64,000 nucleotides of DNA from Cryptomeria japonica (Eukaryota > Streptophyta > Pinopsida > Cupressales > Cupressaceae): contig NC_081410.1 in assembly GCF_030272615.1 (NCBI RefSeq), forward strand, positions 259,439,533 to 259,503,532, written 5' to 3'. A program made the translations under genes and the position numbers. Below, piece after piece: positions 47,279-57,608 of this stretch. Positions within the stretch are counted from its first letter, which is position 1. Every line of letters starts with the position of its first letter. A model generated the notes under the pieces. It saw only the letters and a program-made list of their open reading frames with translations. It made no database searches and was not told where the DNA came from.

Positions 47279-50200
47279 TATAAGGCCTTCCCCAAACCAA
47301 GCTTTGACTAACTTAGTTGACCATGTTTGACCCTATTTATAAATGCTATATAATACAATCGAATGGACTGTGTTAGACTGATAGATTTGTGAGAAAAGAA
47401 ATTGAATCAAGTTATAGAGCTATTTCACCCGATGGTGTATACTTTGATGTATTTTGAATTTGAAATCCTAAAAGATCCATTGATTGGATAATATTGATCT
47501 AAAGTATGTCAGCTATGTCTGGATTTAGAACTTATATGACTTCCATGAATTGGATAACATTGATGAATGTTGATGCTTCATTTATATGCTTTATGATATA
47601 GTACTCAATATGATTCTAGAATAGGATAAATTTGAGATGATAAATGCCACTATTGGAATTGCAGGATTTTACTATGACAATAGAAATATGATGTATGTGT
47701 ATGTATGGATCAAAATTATGAGATTATGATAATTGCTTGTGTGGATTTATTTGGATGTAAGATATATTAATCTGTTCAAATGTAAAGTGTATGCAGAGTG
47801 TTTGATGTGTATTCTAATTCATGTGTTTTAATATTATATGGGGTTATTTGAAATTACTAATATGTAATTGAGTTGCGCAGGAAAAGATATCCATGTGACC
47901 ATGGAAATATTACGGAGAACCAAACCTAGACCTATGTACGTTCATAAAACCACGGTTTGTCTATTTGGAGAGACAACACCCCATTTGTATCGTATTTTAT
48001 TCGTGAAAGTGATTGTTGCATGAATGTTAAATTGAATTTTGTGTATTCATGTAAATCCAACAAGAGACAAGATTTAATGTATGATTTTGTAAAAGTATTT
48101 TCTTTGTGTCACTTGACACGTGTTGATTTATGTTTGAGTTTTTAAATTTGTTTCTTGGAGGGAGTTGTTTAACTATAGCCTTTTCAATTAACTTAATATG
48201 ATTCCATAAATGCCTTGGGTAAAGAATCTTTGGGATGGTCAACATAGGTTTGACCAGAAAATAAACTTCAGAGGGGTTAAAAAAGGGTTAAATGGACACC
48301 TAGGGGTAGTTTAATAGGGTTTCCTAAAGCTCATAAGGTATACCTAAGTGTTAGGGGTAATTCTAGGCAAGTTTCTACTCTCAAGTGACCATTTAGACAC
48401 CCTAAAAAGTGGCTTTTCTAAGTTGTGCAAAAATTGAAACTAGAAGGCTTGAGCTAAGTTGTTAACCTTCCTTTTTGAATGAAAGTTCCCTTTCCCATTT
48501 TACCTTACCTTCCTTTTCAGTTTTAGAAACTGGTGAGAACTCTAACTAGTGTCTTCTTAAGCAAGAAAGGGAGATTTTGTGGGTAATCACCCACTCTCCA
48601 TTTTTAAAGACAAAAGAATTTGTAAAGAAAAAAGATAGATTTTGGATTGAGAATTTTGGCTAAGGGTAGAAAGAGAAGAACTGTAGAATTGGGCTTCTCA
48701 TCCTCAACAAACTAGCATACCTTTGGGCAGTTTAAGGTTGGTTTGTATTTTTCTTATAATATTTTCTTGTTGCATCTTGCTTTGAAAGAAATGCTTGTGT
48801 AAAAGACTTGTTTTTCGTGCATGTATTTATTGGGAATTTATTTGGTGTTTTATGCTTATGCCATGTATGTGTTTGGGAGTAATCAAGACCTCATACTCTT
48901 GGGAGAGAGGAGGGTCTTGTGGGTGGTACAAGTGACAACCCTCGAGTGAGAGGCTCTCGTTATGAGAGTGATCACAAGGGATTCTATGTGACCCTTGGTG
49001 CATGGCTTGTTTATGCATTGGGGGTCATAAGGAGGGAAATAAGGCATGAATGGCTTGGGGGGCATAAGGAATGTGGGGTTGATACACTTGATGTATTTGG
49101 TTTGCCATGAGGTGGCTATATGTTTTACCATACTTGCAGTCTCCTCAGGGTACTTGGTCCACTACCACCCTTGAAAAGACATCACAATGTGCGGTGCAGT
49201 GTAGCTTGGGTTGGGAATGTGATTGTGGTTGTTTTCCCTTGTTTATTTGAGTTTGCATGTGTGTTACCTGTCTAGGGCTTGGTTCTTCGAGCTCGGGGGT
49301 GGCTACTAGTTAGCCTAGGCTAGGAGGTGAGCACTCCATGGTCATAGCATTGATTTATTTGCAGGTTGTTGAAAGGAAAGAAAAGGACAAGTAGAGGTTA
49401 CTGGACTTATGTTTTGCAGAAAAAGAATTAGAAATAGAATAGTTTATATTTTAAGTTGCAGCAGTGTGAAAAGAAAACTATGTTGTATCCATTTTTGGAA
49501 AGGAAATGTATCTATCATTTGTAAGAATCCTCATTTAATAGAAATAAGAGATCCATTTGTAAGGTTGTCTATAATGTATATTAAATATACTTAAAGAGAA
49601 TATATTGTTTTTATCAAAGTATCTTCTGGTTGCAAAGGAGTTAATTATGTTGAGATTATGTTTTGAATAGTCCATGAGATTTTATTTCTAAATGATTGCA
49701 TGCAAAACTACTTTGGAAATATTTGTTCAAATATATCCTTATGCATATCTTTAGGTTTAATTTGAGTAATAGAGGTTAATGAAGTTGCTGTATATACTTA
49801 TTTATACTCTGTTATTTTTATTTAATCGCAGAAAATAAATCAAAAAAAACTATGCCTAACTCTAAGTAATATTTCAATGTCATCTAGTCTATATATATTT
49901 GTTGAATCATCTTAATTAATTCTGTCATTTTACTAATTTGAAGAGCTTAAAAAAGTCTAGAGTCGATTAGTCTAATTAATTTAAATAATATCATATTCAT
50001 ATAGGTTCAGTTGTATTTTTACTGAATTCTGTCATTCATTTAATTACAAATAATAGGTCTAAAGTTCAATAGACTATCTCAGATGTTAGCATTTGGTAGT
50101 TTTAAAAAGAATAATAATGCCTTACTTAAATCTGGGAATTAATAATGATCTGTTCTGGGATTTATTTTTTTTAAAATAGCCTTAGATCTTATGAGAATCC

Positions 50201-50427
50201 AAAACATATGCACATAAATAAATATATATATATATATATGTATATATATTTATTTATAAGTTTAATTAAAATATATTAACATATTTAATATATTGATGCA
50301 AATATAAAAATATAAATAAATACGTATATATATATATAGAGAGAGAGAGAGAGGGGTTCGGGCCGAAAGCCAAACCACTGTGTTTAGTAGTGGTCAGCGC
50401 GGCCAGGCAGGGCACCACTATGGCCTT

Positions 50428-50585
50428 CCACAGTGGATAGCCTGGGAGCCGCCACAGTGGTTCACCACTGTGGCTTCCCACAGTGGACGGCCCGGAAGCC
50501 ACCACTATGAGTGACCACAGTGGTTCGCCATTGTGGCTTTCCATAGTGAGCGACGTCCGGCCACCATTGCGGGCATCCACAGTGG
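50428..50585. repeat. Cluster of palindromic CCACAGTGG motifs
   Basis: Five exact copies of ccacagtgg (50428, 50452, 50478, 50515, 50577) plus ccactgtgg (50465) and several one- or two-base variants (ccaccactatg, gccattgtgg, tccatagtgag) lie in 158 bases. Each is a near-perfect 9-base palindrome. The block is GC-rich in an AT-rich surrounding. Confidence 0.85.
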
Positions 50586-50802
50586 CATCCCCAGGAATGC
50601 CCGTCGCTACCTTCCCTCCTCCCCTGCGTGAGACCTCTGCCACTCGCCACCATAAAAAAAAAAAATCGCCATGGCCACCGCTTCCATTAGCCATTCGGTC
50701 CTGCTCAAAAAAAAAAGGAAAATATGAAACCCTAACCCAGTATAGGTTAGGGTATTCGAAAATGGTAAAGGCATTAAAGAATGTAAAAGAAAATGAATAA
50801 GG

Positions 50803-50812
50803 TATTTTTATA
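50803..50812 (-). promoter_or_regulatory. Candidate TATA box, minus strand
   Basis: The minus strand reads TATAAAAATA, followed downstream by a leader that enters the GC-rich block. It is consistent with an LTR promoter in the 4.6-kb insertion. Sequence match only. Confidence 0.35.
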
Positions 50813-51834
50813 ATAGTTAATTTAGGGTTCATGGTAGTTTGGCAAAGAGGTGTATGTTTTCTTGAAAATAAAGAAATTAGGGTTTCTCTATTAATTTAAT
50901 ATATTTTAGTTAAGTTACTGGGACAATTACATTTATGAAATAAATAATATATTTCTATGTATATGAGTTTTGAATAAAGGAAAATATGTAGTTTAAATCA
51001 TGAAAGTAAAAATTGACTTTAATGTAAATGTATTTTTTTGTAAAAAAAAAAAAACATTCATATTTTACAAATGATGATCATGTTAATATAATAAATAGGG
51101 CAAATTATAGATTAAACATTCTATTAGGTGTTTAAAATCTATATATGTTTTATATAAACATATGGACTTGTAAATATACGATTGAGGTTTTAAAGTTTAA
51201 ATATCCTTTAGAGTTTAATCTTTTAGGGAAATTTAATGGATCTGGTAAGTTATTTTTGGGATTCCATAAGCTAGTTGGAATTTAACGGATTACCATAGTT
51301 GGGTACATATATTTGAGAAGTTTAATTAATCGAATTTAAAGCAAGCGGAAAAATAAATATTGAACACGAAATATTAAATGGTTGTTGTTGGGAAGAAGTA
51401 ATATTTAACAACTTGATTTAAATTTTATAATTACTCTTAGAGATCTAAATGCTTTCCTTTATAATTAAATGGAATGACTTAATATAGTTAAATAAATAAT
51501 TAATTTAGAGAATATTGCAGTGGCGTAATATAATTTCTCTATAATAAAATTTATGTACTAAGTCTTGCAAACCTTGTTAACCCTAGTGGATACTTTTACT
51601 AGACAATATAATTATCATAATGATGTCGGCACCTAAATTGTATCTGCTCAATTAGATAAAATTAACGAAATGAAATAGTAAAAGTGTAAGAATTTAATAT
51701 CAATTAAGAATTCATTTCGAACAACTTGTTAAGACGTCTCAACTAATTAAGCATAGGTTGCATGCAATTAAGTGTTTTTTTTTTGTTTTTTTTTAAATTT
51801 GGTTGTGTTTTTGCCCAAAAGTTTGGGCATGACA

Positions 51835-52468
51835 ACAACAGACCAGACATTCACATGCAGTGGGCATTGTTGCATGTTTCTAGAAAAGTCCAAGAGAATC
51901 CCACTTGGTAGCAGTCAAGCGGATTCTTAGATATCTGAAGGGAACGGTAGACTATGGATTGTGGTATCCATATAGTAATGATTTCAACCTCAAAGTGTTT
52001 ACAGATGTCGATTGGGTTGGTAATGTGGACGACCGAAAGAGCACAACTAGTGGTGCATTCTTTCTCGGTGGTAGACTAGTCTCATGGATGAGTAAGAAGT
52101 AGAGTTATATCTCTCACTCTACAGCAGAAGCAAAATATGTAGCAGCATTTATGAACTACACTCAGACAATTTGGATGAAGCATGTATTAAGTGGTTTCAA
52201 AGTCCCTATATTTGAACCGATGAGAATATTTTGTGATAACACAAGTGCAATTAATATTTCCAAGAATATGGTATTGCATGCTAGAACCAAGCACTTCAAG
52301 CTCAAGTATCATTTCTCGAGGGAGAATGGTCAGAACAAAGAGGTTGTATTGGAACGTGTTTCCAGTAAGGAGCAGTTAGCAGACATATTCACCAAACCTC
52401 TACCGAAGGCTACATTTACCTATTTAAGAGGTGAATTAGGGGTGTTGCCCCTTCAAGAGGTGAACTAA
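51835..52468 (+). pseudogene. COP1 polyprotein: end of reverse transcriptase and RNase H
   Basis: Resumes with NRPDI, then HAVGIVACF, SPRESHLVAVKRILRYLKG, the RNase H motifs DVDWVGNVDDRKSTTSGAFF, STAEAKYVAAF, FCDNTSAINISKN, HARTKHFKLKYHF and LADIFTKPLPKA, and ends at TAA 52466-52468. The first RNase H aspartate motif is DVDW where DADW is usual. TAG interrupts at two sites where relatives have Gln (ACF-stop-KSP and SKK-stop-SYIS), and one base is displaced near 51850. The 218 bases after it are non-coding with G-rich runs. Confidence 0.92.
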
Positions 52469-52696
52469 AGGTATGTGCTCCACATCAGTCAGGTATTGCA
52501 TTGTCAAATCTTTTCAGTATTGATGTGTTGAAGGATGCTACTCCTCAGGGGGAGAAGCATAGTGGAACATGGATGTCTATGCCTCCACTTTGGCATTGTT
52601 GTCAAAGTGGGAGAAGATGTGAAGCAGAGAAGATATCTGCAGTATTGGGGAGAAGATGTGAAGTGGAGAGATATCTTTGTATATTTCCATCAATGC

Positions 52697-52709
52697 CAAA
52701 GGGGGAGAT
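52697..52709 (+). other. COP1 polypurine tract
   Basis: ccaaagggggaga abuts the 3' LTR (TGTTGG from 52710). The block 52687-52721 is identical to NA2 8142-8176. Confidence 0.9.
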
Positions 52710-54209
52710 TGTTGGCATATGTGCAGAAGTGTGATAAAATGATGATATTGTATGTTGTCATTAATGTCAATATGCTGAAGTATGAACTAGTATATTGACG
52801 TAAGCAACCTGGCAAGTGAACCAGTATGATGATACAACAAAACTGATATGATGGTACAAGTGAAGCAGTATGATGAAGTGTGAACCGGTATGATGGAATG
52901 AACAGGTATATGCAGAAAGTGAATCGATATGTGAACAGGTATATGGAAAGTTTGTATCGGGGTTTCTGGTTGATGCATTCCAAGTCTGTGTGATTCGACT
53001 GATGACACCCTGTGATGGGTTAGCATTGAAATGAAGATCAAATCATGTTGCCACATCATCCTTGTGCACGTGAAGGATTTTCTTGAGGATCTTGCATGAA
53101 GAATATTGATCCTATCTACCTCAAGAATGCACGAAGTCTCAGTAAATGGTGGAGAGTGCGTGATGGGTTTTCAGCTTCCAGAAGCGGCAAAGAACGAATG
53201 ATGGAGAACGTCTTGAGATCTGTTCAAGACTATTTTATTCCATGCAATGTGTTTGAACGGTCGGGATTGGACCAACTGTATTGATAACCTAAATGTTTAG
53301 GGTTTAGGGTTTATGCTACCGACCTATTTGTTTCCTACAAGGCTGATGATGATTTGCATTGTGAAGTTGTTGGCAAATGTTATGTGTGTATCCAAGTGAA
53401 GAGATACTTGATTCTTGCCAGACCAGAGAAGTGTGTTGATACCTACAGAGTGTGATTGCAGAAGCAAAAGAACTAAAATGGATCTACCTTGGCATTAAGT
53501 GTTGTTATCAGATCAGTGTATTACGTATTGACTTCTAACCATTTCAGCAGTTCGAAAATCCTTTAACCAGGTAGCTTTAATAGGATTTCTATAAATCCTT
53601 TAATAGGGTGACTCAAATTCATTGAGTTCTTCAAATCCTCTTGTGAGGTAACCTTTAGCAGGGTTCTAACCTTTAACCGGGTATTTAGCCATCCCTTAAC
53701 CAGGTGATCCCTAGAAGGATCGGTTCCTAGCAAAACCTATTGTAAAGTCCTTAACTGAATTAGGCTCCTAACAGAGCGGACTTCAGAAGAGTTCAAAGAA
53801 CAACTTGTGGGTATTCATCCCCACCATGGTTTTTCCTAGTTGGGTTTCCATGTGAAAAATAAGTGTGTTATGTGTGATGCTTTCATGTGATATCTTAGTA
53901 TTTTTTGTCAAGTGGTAAAGCATGTTGATCCAATGGTCTTTATATTTTTGATGTATTACTTGTTTATGCATATGGGTGAAGTGGAAAGGAGATATTAGGT
54001 GTGGTAAAGATCTAAGTGTTGCCGGTTTATGTCTTTCACAGTCATACTATGTTTTATCGATAGTACCCTGTTTTAGATTGGTGATATTGTTTACTAGTTA
54101 GAGCAATCTTTGCAGTCAAAGTGGTTTTAAAGAATACTTTTTGTCTATACTGATTCACCCCCCCCCTCTTAGTATCTATTGAGTACTTATTGTTCATCAT
54201 TATTTATCA
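52710..54209 (+). repeat. COP1 3' LTR
   Basis: 1,500 bp direct repeat of 42257-43759, with scattered substitutions and a shorter C-run near the end (about 54158). Confidence 0.95.
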
Positions 54210-54214
54210 ACCAC

Positions 54215-54257
54215 AGCTGCACATGAGACATCAATGGCAACATAAAAGTCTTGAACA
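54215..54257 (-). repeat. COP2 3' LTR, last fragment
   Basis: The 43 bases agctgcacatgagacatcaa to aagtcttgaaca finish the LTR that COP1 inserted into. On the minus strand this is the LTR start TGTTCAAGACTTTTATG. Confidence 0.7.
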
Positions 54258-54270
54258 ATTTCCCCCTTAT
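54258..54270 (-). other. COP2 polypurine tract
   Basis: The plus strand atttcccccttat is G-rich on the element strand and abuts the LTR. It resembles but is not identical to the shared NA/COP1 block. Positions 54271-54576 are non-coding. Confidence 0.7.
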
Positions 54271-54576
54271 TCATCGATGGAAACACTCATCTAATAAAAC
54301 AATCATTTGCACTCTTTCCTTAGCACTCATTTTCACTCTCTCCACCCTTTTACATCAAGGCAAAAAGTCAAATTTCTCCATTACCTATCAACATTTTTTT
54401 TCAAAGATATCATACATGACCCCCTTGTTAGCAACAACCAACAAACTACCCACTCCTCCTAAGAGGTAGCCATATTAGTCTAGAATAAAATGATATATCT
54501 TGAATTTCTCCCATGGGATAGATGCATCATCTTAAGCATATGGTTAGAAGGAGGGGCAATAACCCCTAGATTTTGC

Positions 54577-54956
54577 CTAAGATACCCAAATGTATCTTTT
54601 GAAAGTGCCTTTGTGAAAATATCTACAATTTTTTTTTTTGGGAACATATTGCAATATGAATTCTTTCTCTACAACCTTCTCTCTCAAAAAGTGATATTGA
54701 ATAGAAATATAACTGGTCCTTGAATGGATCAACAAATCATTTTCAATATTTATTGCACTTGTACTATCACACATGGTAAGAATAGGCTCATCATATACCA
54801 CCTTGACATCCTTCAATGTTTGCTTCATCCACAACACTTGGGTGCAACAAGATGCTGCAAGAATGTACTCATATTTTATTATTGTTAAGGACATTGGTCT
54901 CTCTTCTTAGTGAACCAACAGACCAATCTATTTCCCAATAAAGATGCAATACCACT
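54577..54956 (-). pseudogene. COP2 RNase H, C-terminal part
   Basis: From 54956 leftward: SGIASLLGNRLVCWF, then after damage KYEYILAASCCTQVLWMKQT, LTMCDSTSAINIENDLL, HSRTSYISIQYHFLREKV and EFILQYVPKKK. These match the copia RNase H wording (EYIAAASC, CDNTSAINI, HSRTKHI, YHFLR, YVPTKEQ). The tail after YVPKKK is degraded. The frame is preceded by a solo LTR and continues at 56113. Confidence 0.9.
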
Positions 54957-56112
54957 TGTAATGATGTAAAAGTGACTCTGCAAAGGGCAAAACTATATTC
55001 CCTTAAGAGACAATTTCACAACATACATTCAGATATCTCCAACTAGTGAAACTGGTGAAGATATCTAATTAGCGAAATGATAACAGTAGATGATAGGGAT
55101 TCTTTGATCTGAATATGATCATCTCTATCAAGGATGCTAGCACAATGCATTGTAGTCTCGTATGAACTGTGCAAAGAAAACTCAAAAAATAGAGAAAACC
55201 CAACTCTTTGTCTCAGATGACCTGCAAAACCCAGAAGTTAGAAATGTGACAGCAAATAGAAGATAATAAATATAAATAAAAATGAATATGAATGAAATAA
55301 ATAAATCACAAGAAAACCCTCATGCATTCAAATGCTTCTAATTAACCTACACACAAGAAGAAGAGGAAAGTTGTTGGGGCTATTTGAAGACTTGCTTCAG
55401 TCAAGTCCATGTTTTAATGTTTCCACCTCCACAGATAACTAGATAGATAGATAGATAGATCAAAAAGATAAATATCTATAGAACGATAAAATGATCAAAT
55501 AGATAGGGGATTTGATAAATTCCAAGATGTTCAAAGATGAGATACATAGAATGATAGAAATATATTTCTAAAGAGGACTGAGAAAGATGAGAGATACAAA
55601 GAGATTATTATGAGAGCTTGAGAGTGTTGTAGCAAGTGAGAAAGAGAGAGAAAGTTGTGAGATCCCTGAGAACAAGAGATATTGCTTGAAGAACCAAGAG
55701 AGAGCTTGAATGGAGAGAAAACGTAGATTTAAAATGGCATAAGAGGAGGGAAAAGAGGCTTGGTGAGTCGTTACAGAAGAATTTGAGTCGTTTCCCCCAG
55801 CCAAGATAGGTGACAAGTAAACATTTGAATTTTAAGATATAGGATGAATGTGCGGTGCGCTAACATCCACATGGCGCACTAGTGTCCAGATGAATCATGC
55901 CCAAAAATGACAAGCGGAAACAGAAACACGTGACTAGTGCAAAACAAAAGTTGAAATATAGTAGCTAAAAAGGGTGTCTTGAGCATCCTGAGAGGGGAAA
56001 ATCTTTATGAAAGGGTTAAAATGAGCCTACTCAAATGATAGGGAAATGGACACTAAAGTGGCTACAAAAGTGTAAGTGGAATTGCAAAGGGGTAGCAATT
56101 TTTGATTCATCA
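54957..56112 (-). repeat. Solo LTR splitting COP2 RNase H
   Basis: 1,156 bp. The plus strand starts tgtaatgatgtaaaagtgac and ends tttttgattcatca, with perfect ccact duplications (54952-54956 and 56113-56117). COP2 reads DDRKSTSG on one side and SGIASLLGN on the other. It contains a short (gata)n run at about 55440-55460. No internal region. Confidence 0.88.
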
Positions 56113-56422
56113 CCACTAGTACTTTTCCTATCATCCACAAAACCAACCTAATGAGAATAAATATAGGAATTCAAAGAGAATTCATCATCCATTTTATACC
56201 ACAAACCATAGTCTGAAGTGTCCTCCAAATGACATCATTGTCATGAGTTTGCTTAGGATTGGCTTGATATATTGCAACCAAACATACTGCATGCATAATA
56301 TAAGATCTAGAAGCAGTCAAATACTATAGTCCTCCAATCATAGACCTATAAAGAGTCTAATCAACTTGAGGTGACTCATAAGCCTTACTCAAATGTCAAC
56401 CAGTAGCCATAGAAGTACTCAT
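56113..56422 (-). pseudogene. COP2 reverse transcriptase end and start of RNase H
   Basis: From 56418 leftward: STSMATGCHLSKAYESPQVD, then LYRSMIGGL, a stop, YLTASRSYIMHAVCLVA and YQANPKQTH, then a degraded stretch, and DDRKSTSG at the solo-LTR border. This is the copia segment between the last reverse transcriptase motif and RNase H. Confidence 0.88.
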
Positions 56423-57608
56423 TGTAAAGTGGAAAATTCAGGGCTTAGCGAATTGACCACTTGGAAAGAGGGAACTCACTAAGTTGATTTTCACTTGGAG
56501 AACTTTACATTTAAAAGAGGGGATGAATCCACTAGATCCAATCCTAAATGATACCAGGACTGAATACTAAGTATATTGATTGTGTTTGGAATGTGTTTGA
56601 CCCTGTTTTGTAATTTGAATAAGTAAAGTGTTGAAATTGATGACAAAATAAGCAAAAACAATGAGATACAAATTCGGGATTTCATCATGCACCTGGATCT
56701 GATAAGTTTGACATGATTCAGAGCTTCTATGTGAAATTTGCCAAAAGTAGCAAGGACCGTGTGTCCAGACCAAGTCGTCATCCTATTGATCCTCTGAACT
56801 TTCCACAAATTGAAAAGGGTTTTTCCATCTCTGCAAATAAATCTTAATTCTAGAGTTACATCTACGCACCTGCTTCCTACACACAGAAAGAAGAAGAAAG
56901 GTATTGGGAATAGGGGTTTGCCTAAGTCAAACCCCGGTTTGGAATCAACCTTGAAAGAAATATTGTGAATGCTTGGAATAAATAATGGAAAGGTATACCT
57001 TCATATCTGCAATAGATGATGATCATGCTTTGCTTCTTAAATATAATCACATCTGTTGTGTGAGATGGAATGAACATGACAAAACCATAACACACACACA
57101 TGCTTGCAAATGAATGATTTAATGTTGCTCCAATGGATAGATAAAGAATATGCAGCCTTGAGAAATGCTAGATGATGAATTCTTGAATGTTTGATGCTTG
57201 ATTGCTTGAGATCCAATTCTGCCTTCATGAATGTATATTCACCTTATTCTTGTATATGATGCTATCTCAAAATGAGAGGGGGAGACCTCCTTATATACCT
57301 TCCTATCATCAAAATTATTAATTTTCTGACATAGGTCGACATGAGGAATTAATTTCTTGCTCAAATTGGGGATAGGGCCTAGGGGCCAAAATAGGTCCTG
57401 ATTAGGGAGGACCAGGGTGTGGCACCCTAGTCCTACCCTAATTTAGGCCAGGAACAAGGGCTATGCAAGGTGTAAAGTTGAAAAATGAATCTTGGTTGCA
57501 TAGGGGAGGCATAAACAGGTCTCGATCAAGCATGGAAATGAGACCGATAAGGTGAGGGTGCCAAAATGCGGTCAAAAACTGCAGGGGGTGCAATTTTAGG
57601 ACGCTACA
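56423..57608 (-). repeat. Solo LTR splitting COP2 reverse transcriptase
   Basis: 1,186 bp. The plus strand starts tgtaaagtggaaaattcagg and ends gaggacgctaca in type (TG..CA canonical; the last bases are ttaggacgctaca), with duplications ctcat (56418-56422) and ctcac (57609-57613). COP2 reads DYSKLVS across the site into STSMATG when it is removed, which fixes both borders. No pol or second LTR. Confidence 0.88.

Larger units (their letters stand above)
47279..51834 (-). mobile_element. 4.6-kb LTR-like insertion in COP1, probably a long solo LTR
   Basis: Flanked by perfect acaac duplications (47274-47278 and 51835-51839); COP1 reverse transcriptase resumes exactly after it. On the minus strand it starts TGTCATGCCCAAAC, a start common in plant LTRs, and ends CCTTATA, where CA appears changed to TA. 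I find no second copy of the ends, no pol and no primer site. It is AT-rich apart from a GC-rich block at about 50340-50690, and has microsatellites (TA at about 50222-50240, GA at about 50339-50353). A TATA-like box lies at 50803-50812 on the minus strand. The 188-residue minus frame at 50832-50266 is repeat-derived. Confidence 0.75.
42257..54209 (+). mobile_element. COP1: Ty1/copia retrotransposon with nested insertion
   Basis: LTRs 42257-43759 and 52710-54209 are flanked by a perfect TSD accac (42252-42256 and 54210-54214). The internal part has a primer site, gag, protease, integrase, reverse transcriptase and RNase H in Ty1/copia order, and a polypurine tract. A 4.6-kb insertion (47279-51834) splits the reverse transcriptase region. 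Without it the element is about 7.4 kb. It is the only pol-bearing element here whose two LTRs both lie in the window, and its polypurine/LTR junction is the one shared with the pol-less elements. Confidence 0.95.

Noticed and set aside
50728-50760. Telomere-like words (aaaccctaaccc, ggttaggg)
   Set aside because: Only single, inverted copies rather than an array. Also seen singly elsewhere (23303). Not a telomere.
50266-50832. 188-residue minus-strand open frame with repeated GEPLW-like words
   Set aside because: The repeats follow the CCACAGTGG cluster. No known domain, and the frame depends on low-complexity and GC-rich repeat sequence.
56475-56479. ctcac as the left target duplication of the second COP2 solo LTR
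   Set aside because: It would leave 52 extra bases in the COP2 frame and a TA start. Using ctcat at 56418-56422 gives TG..CA ends and restores the reverse transcriptase reading.
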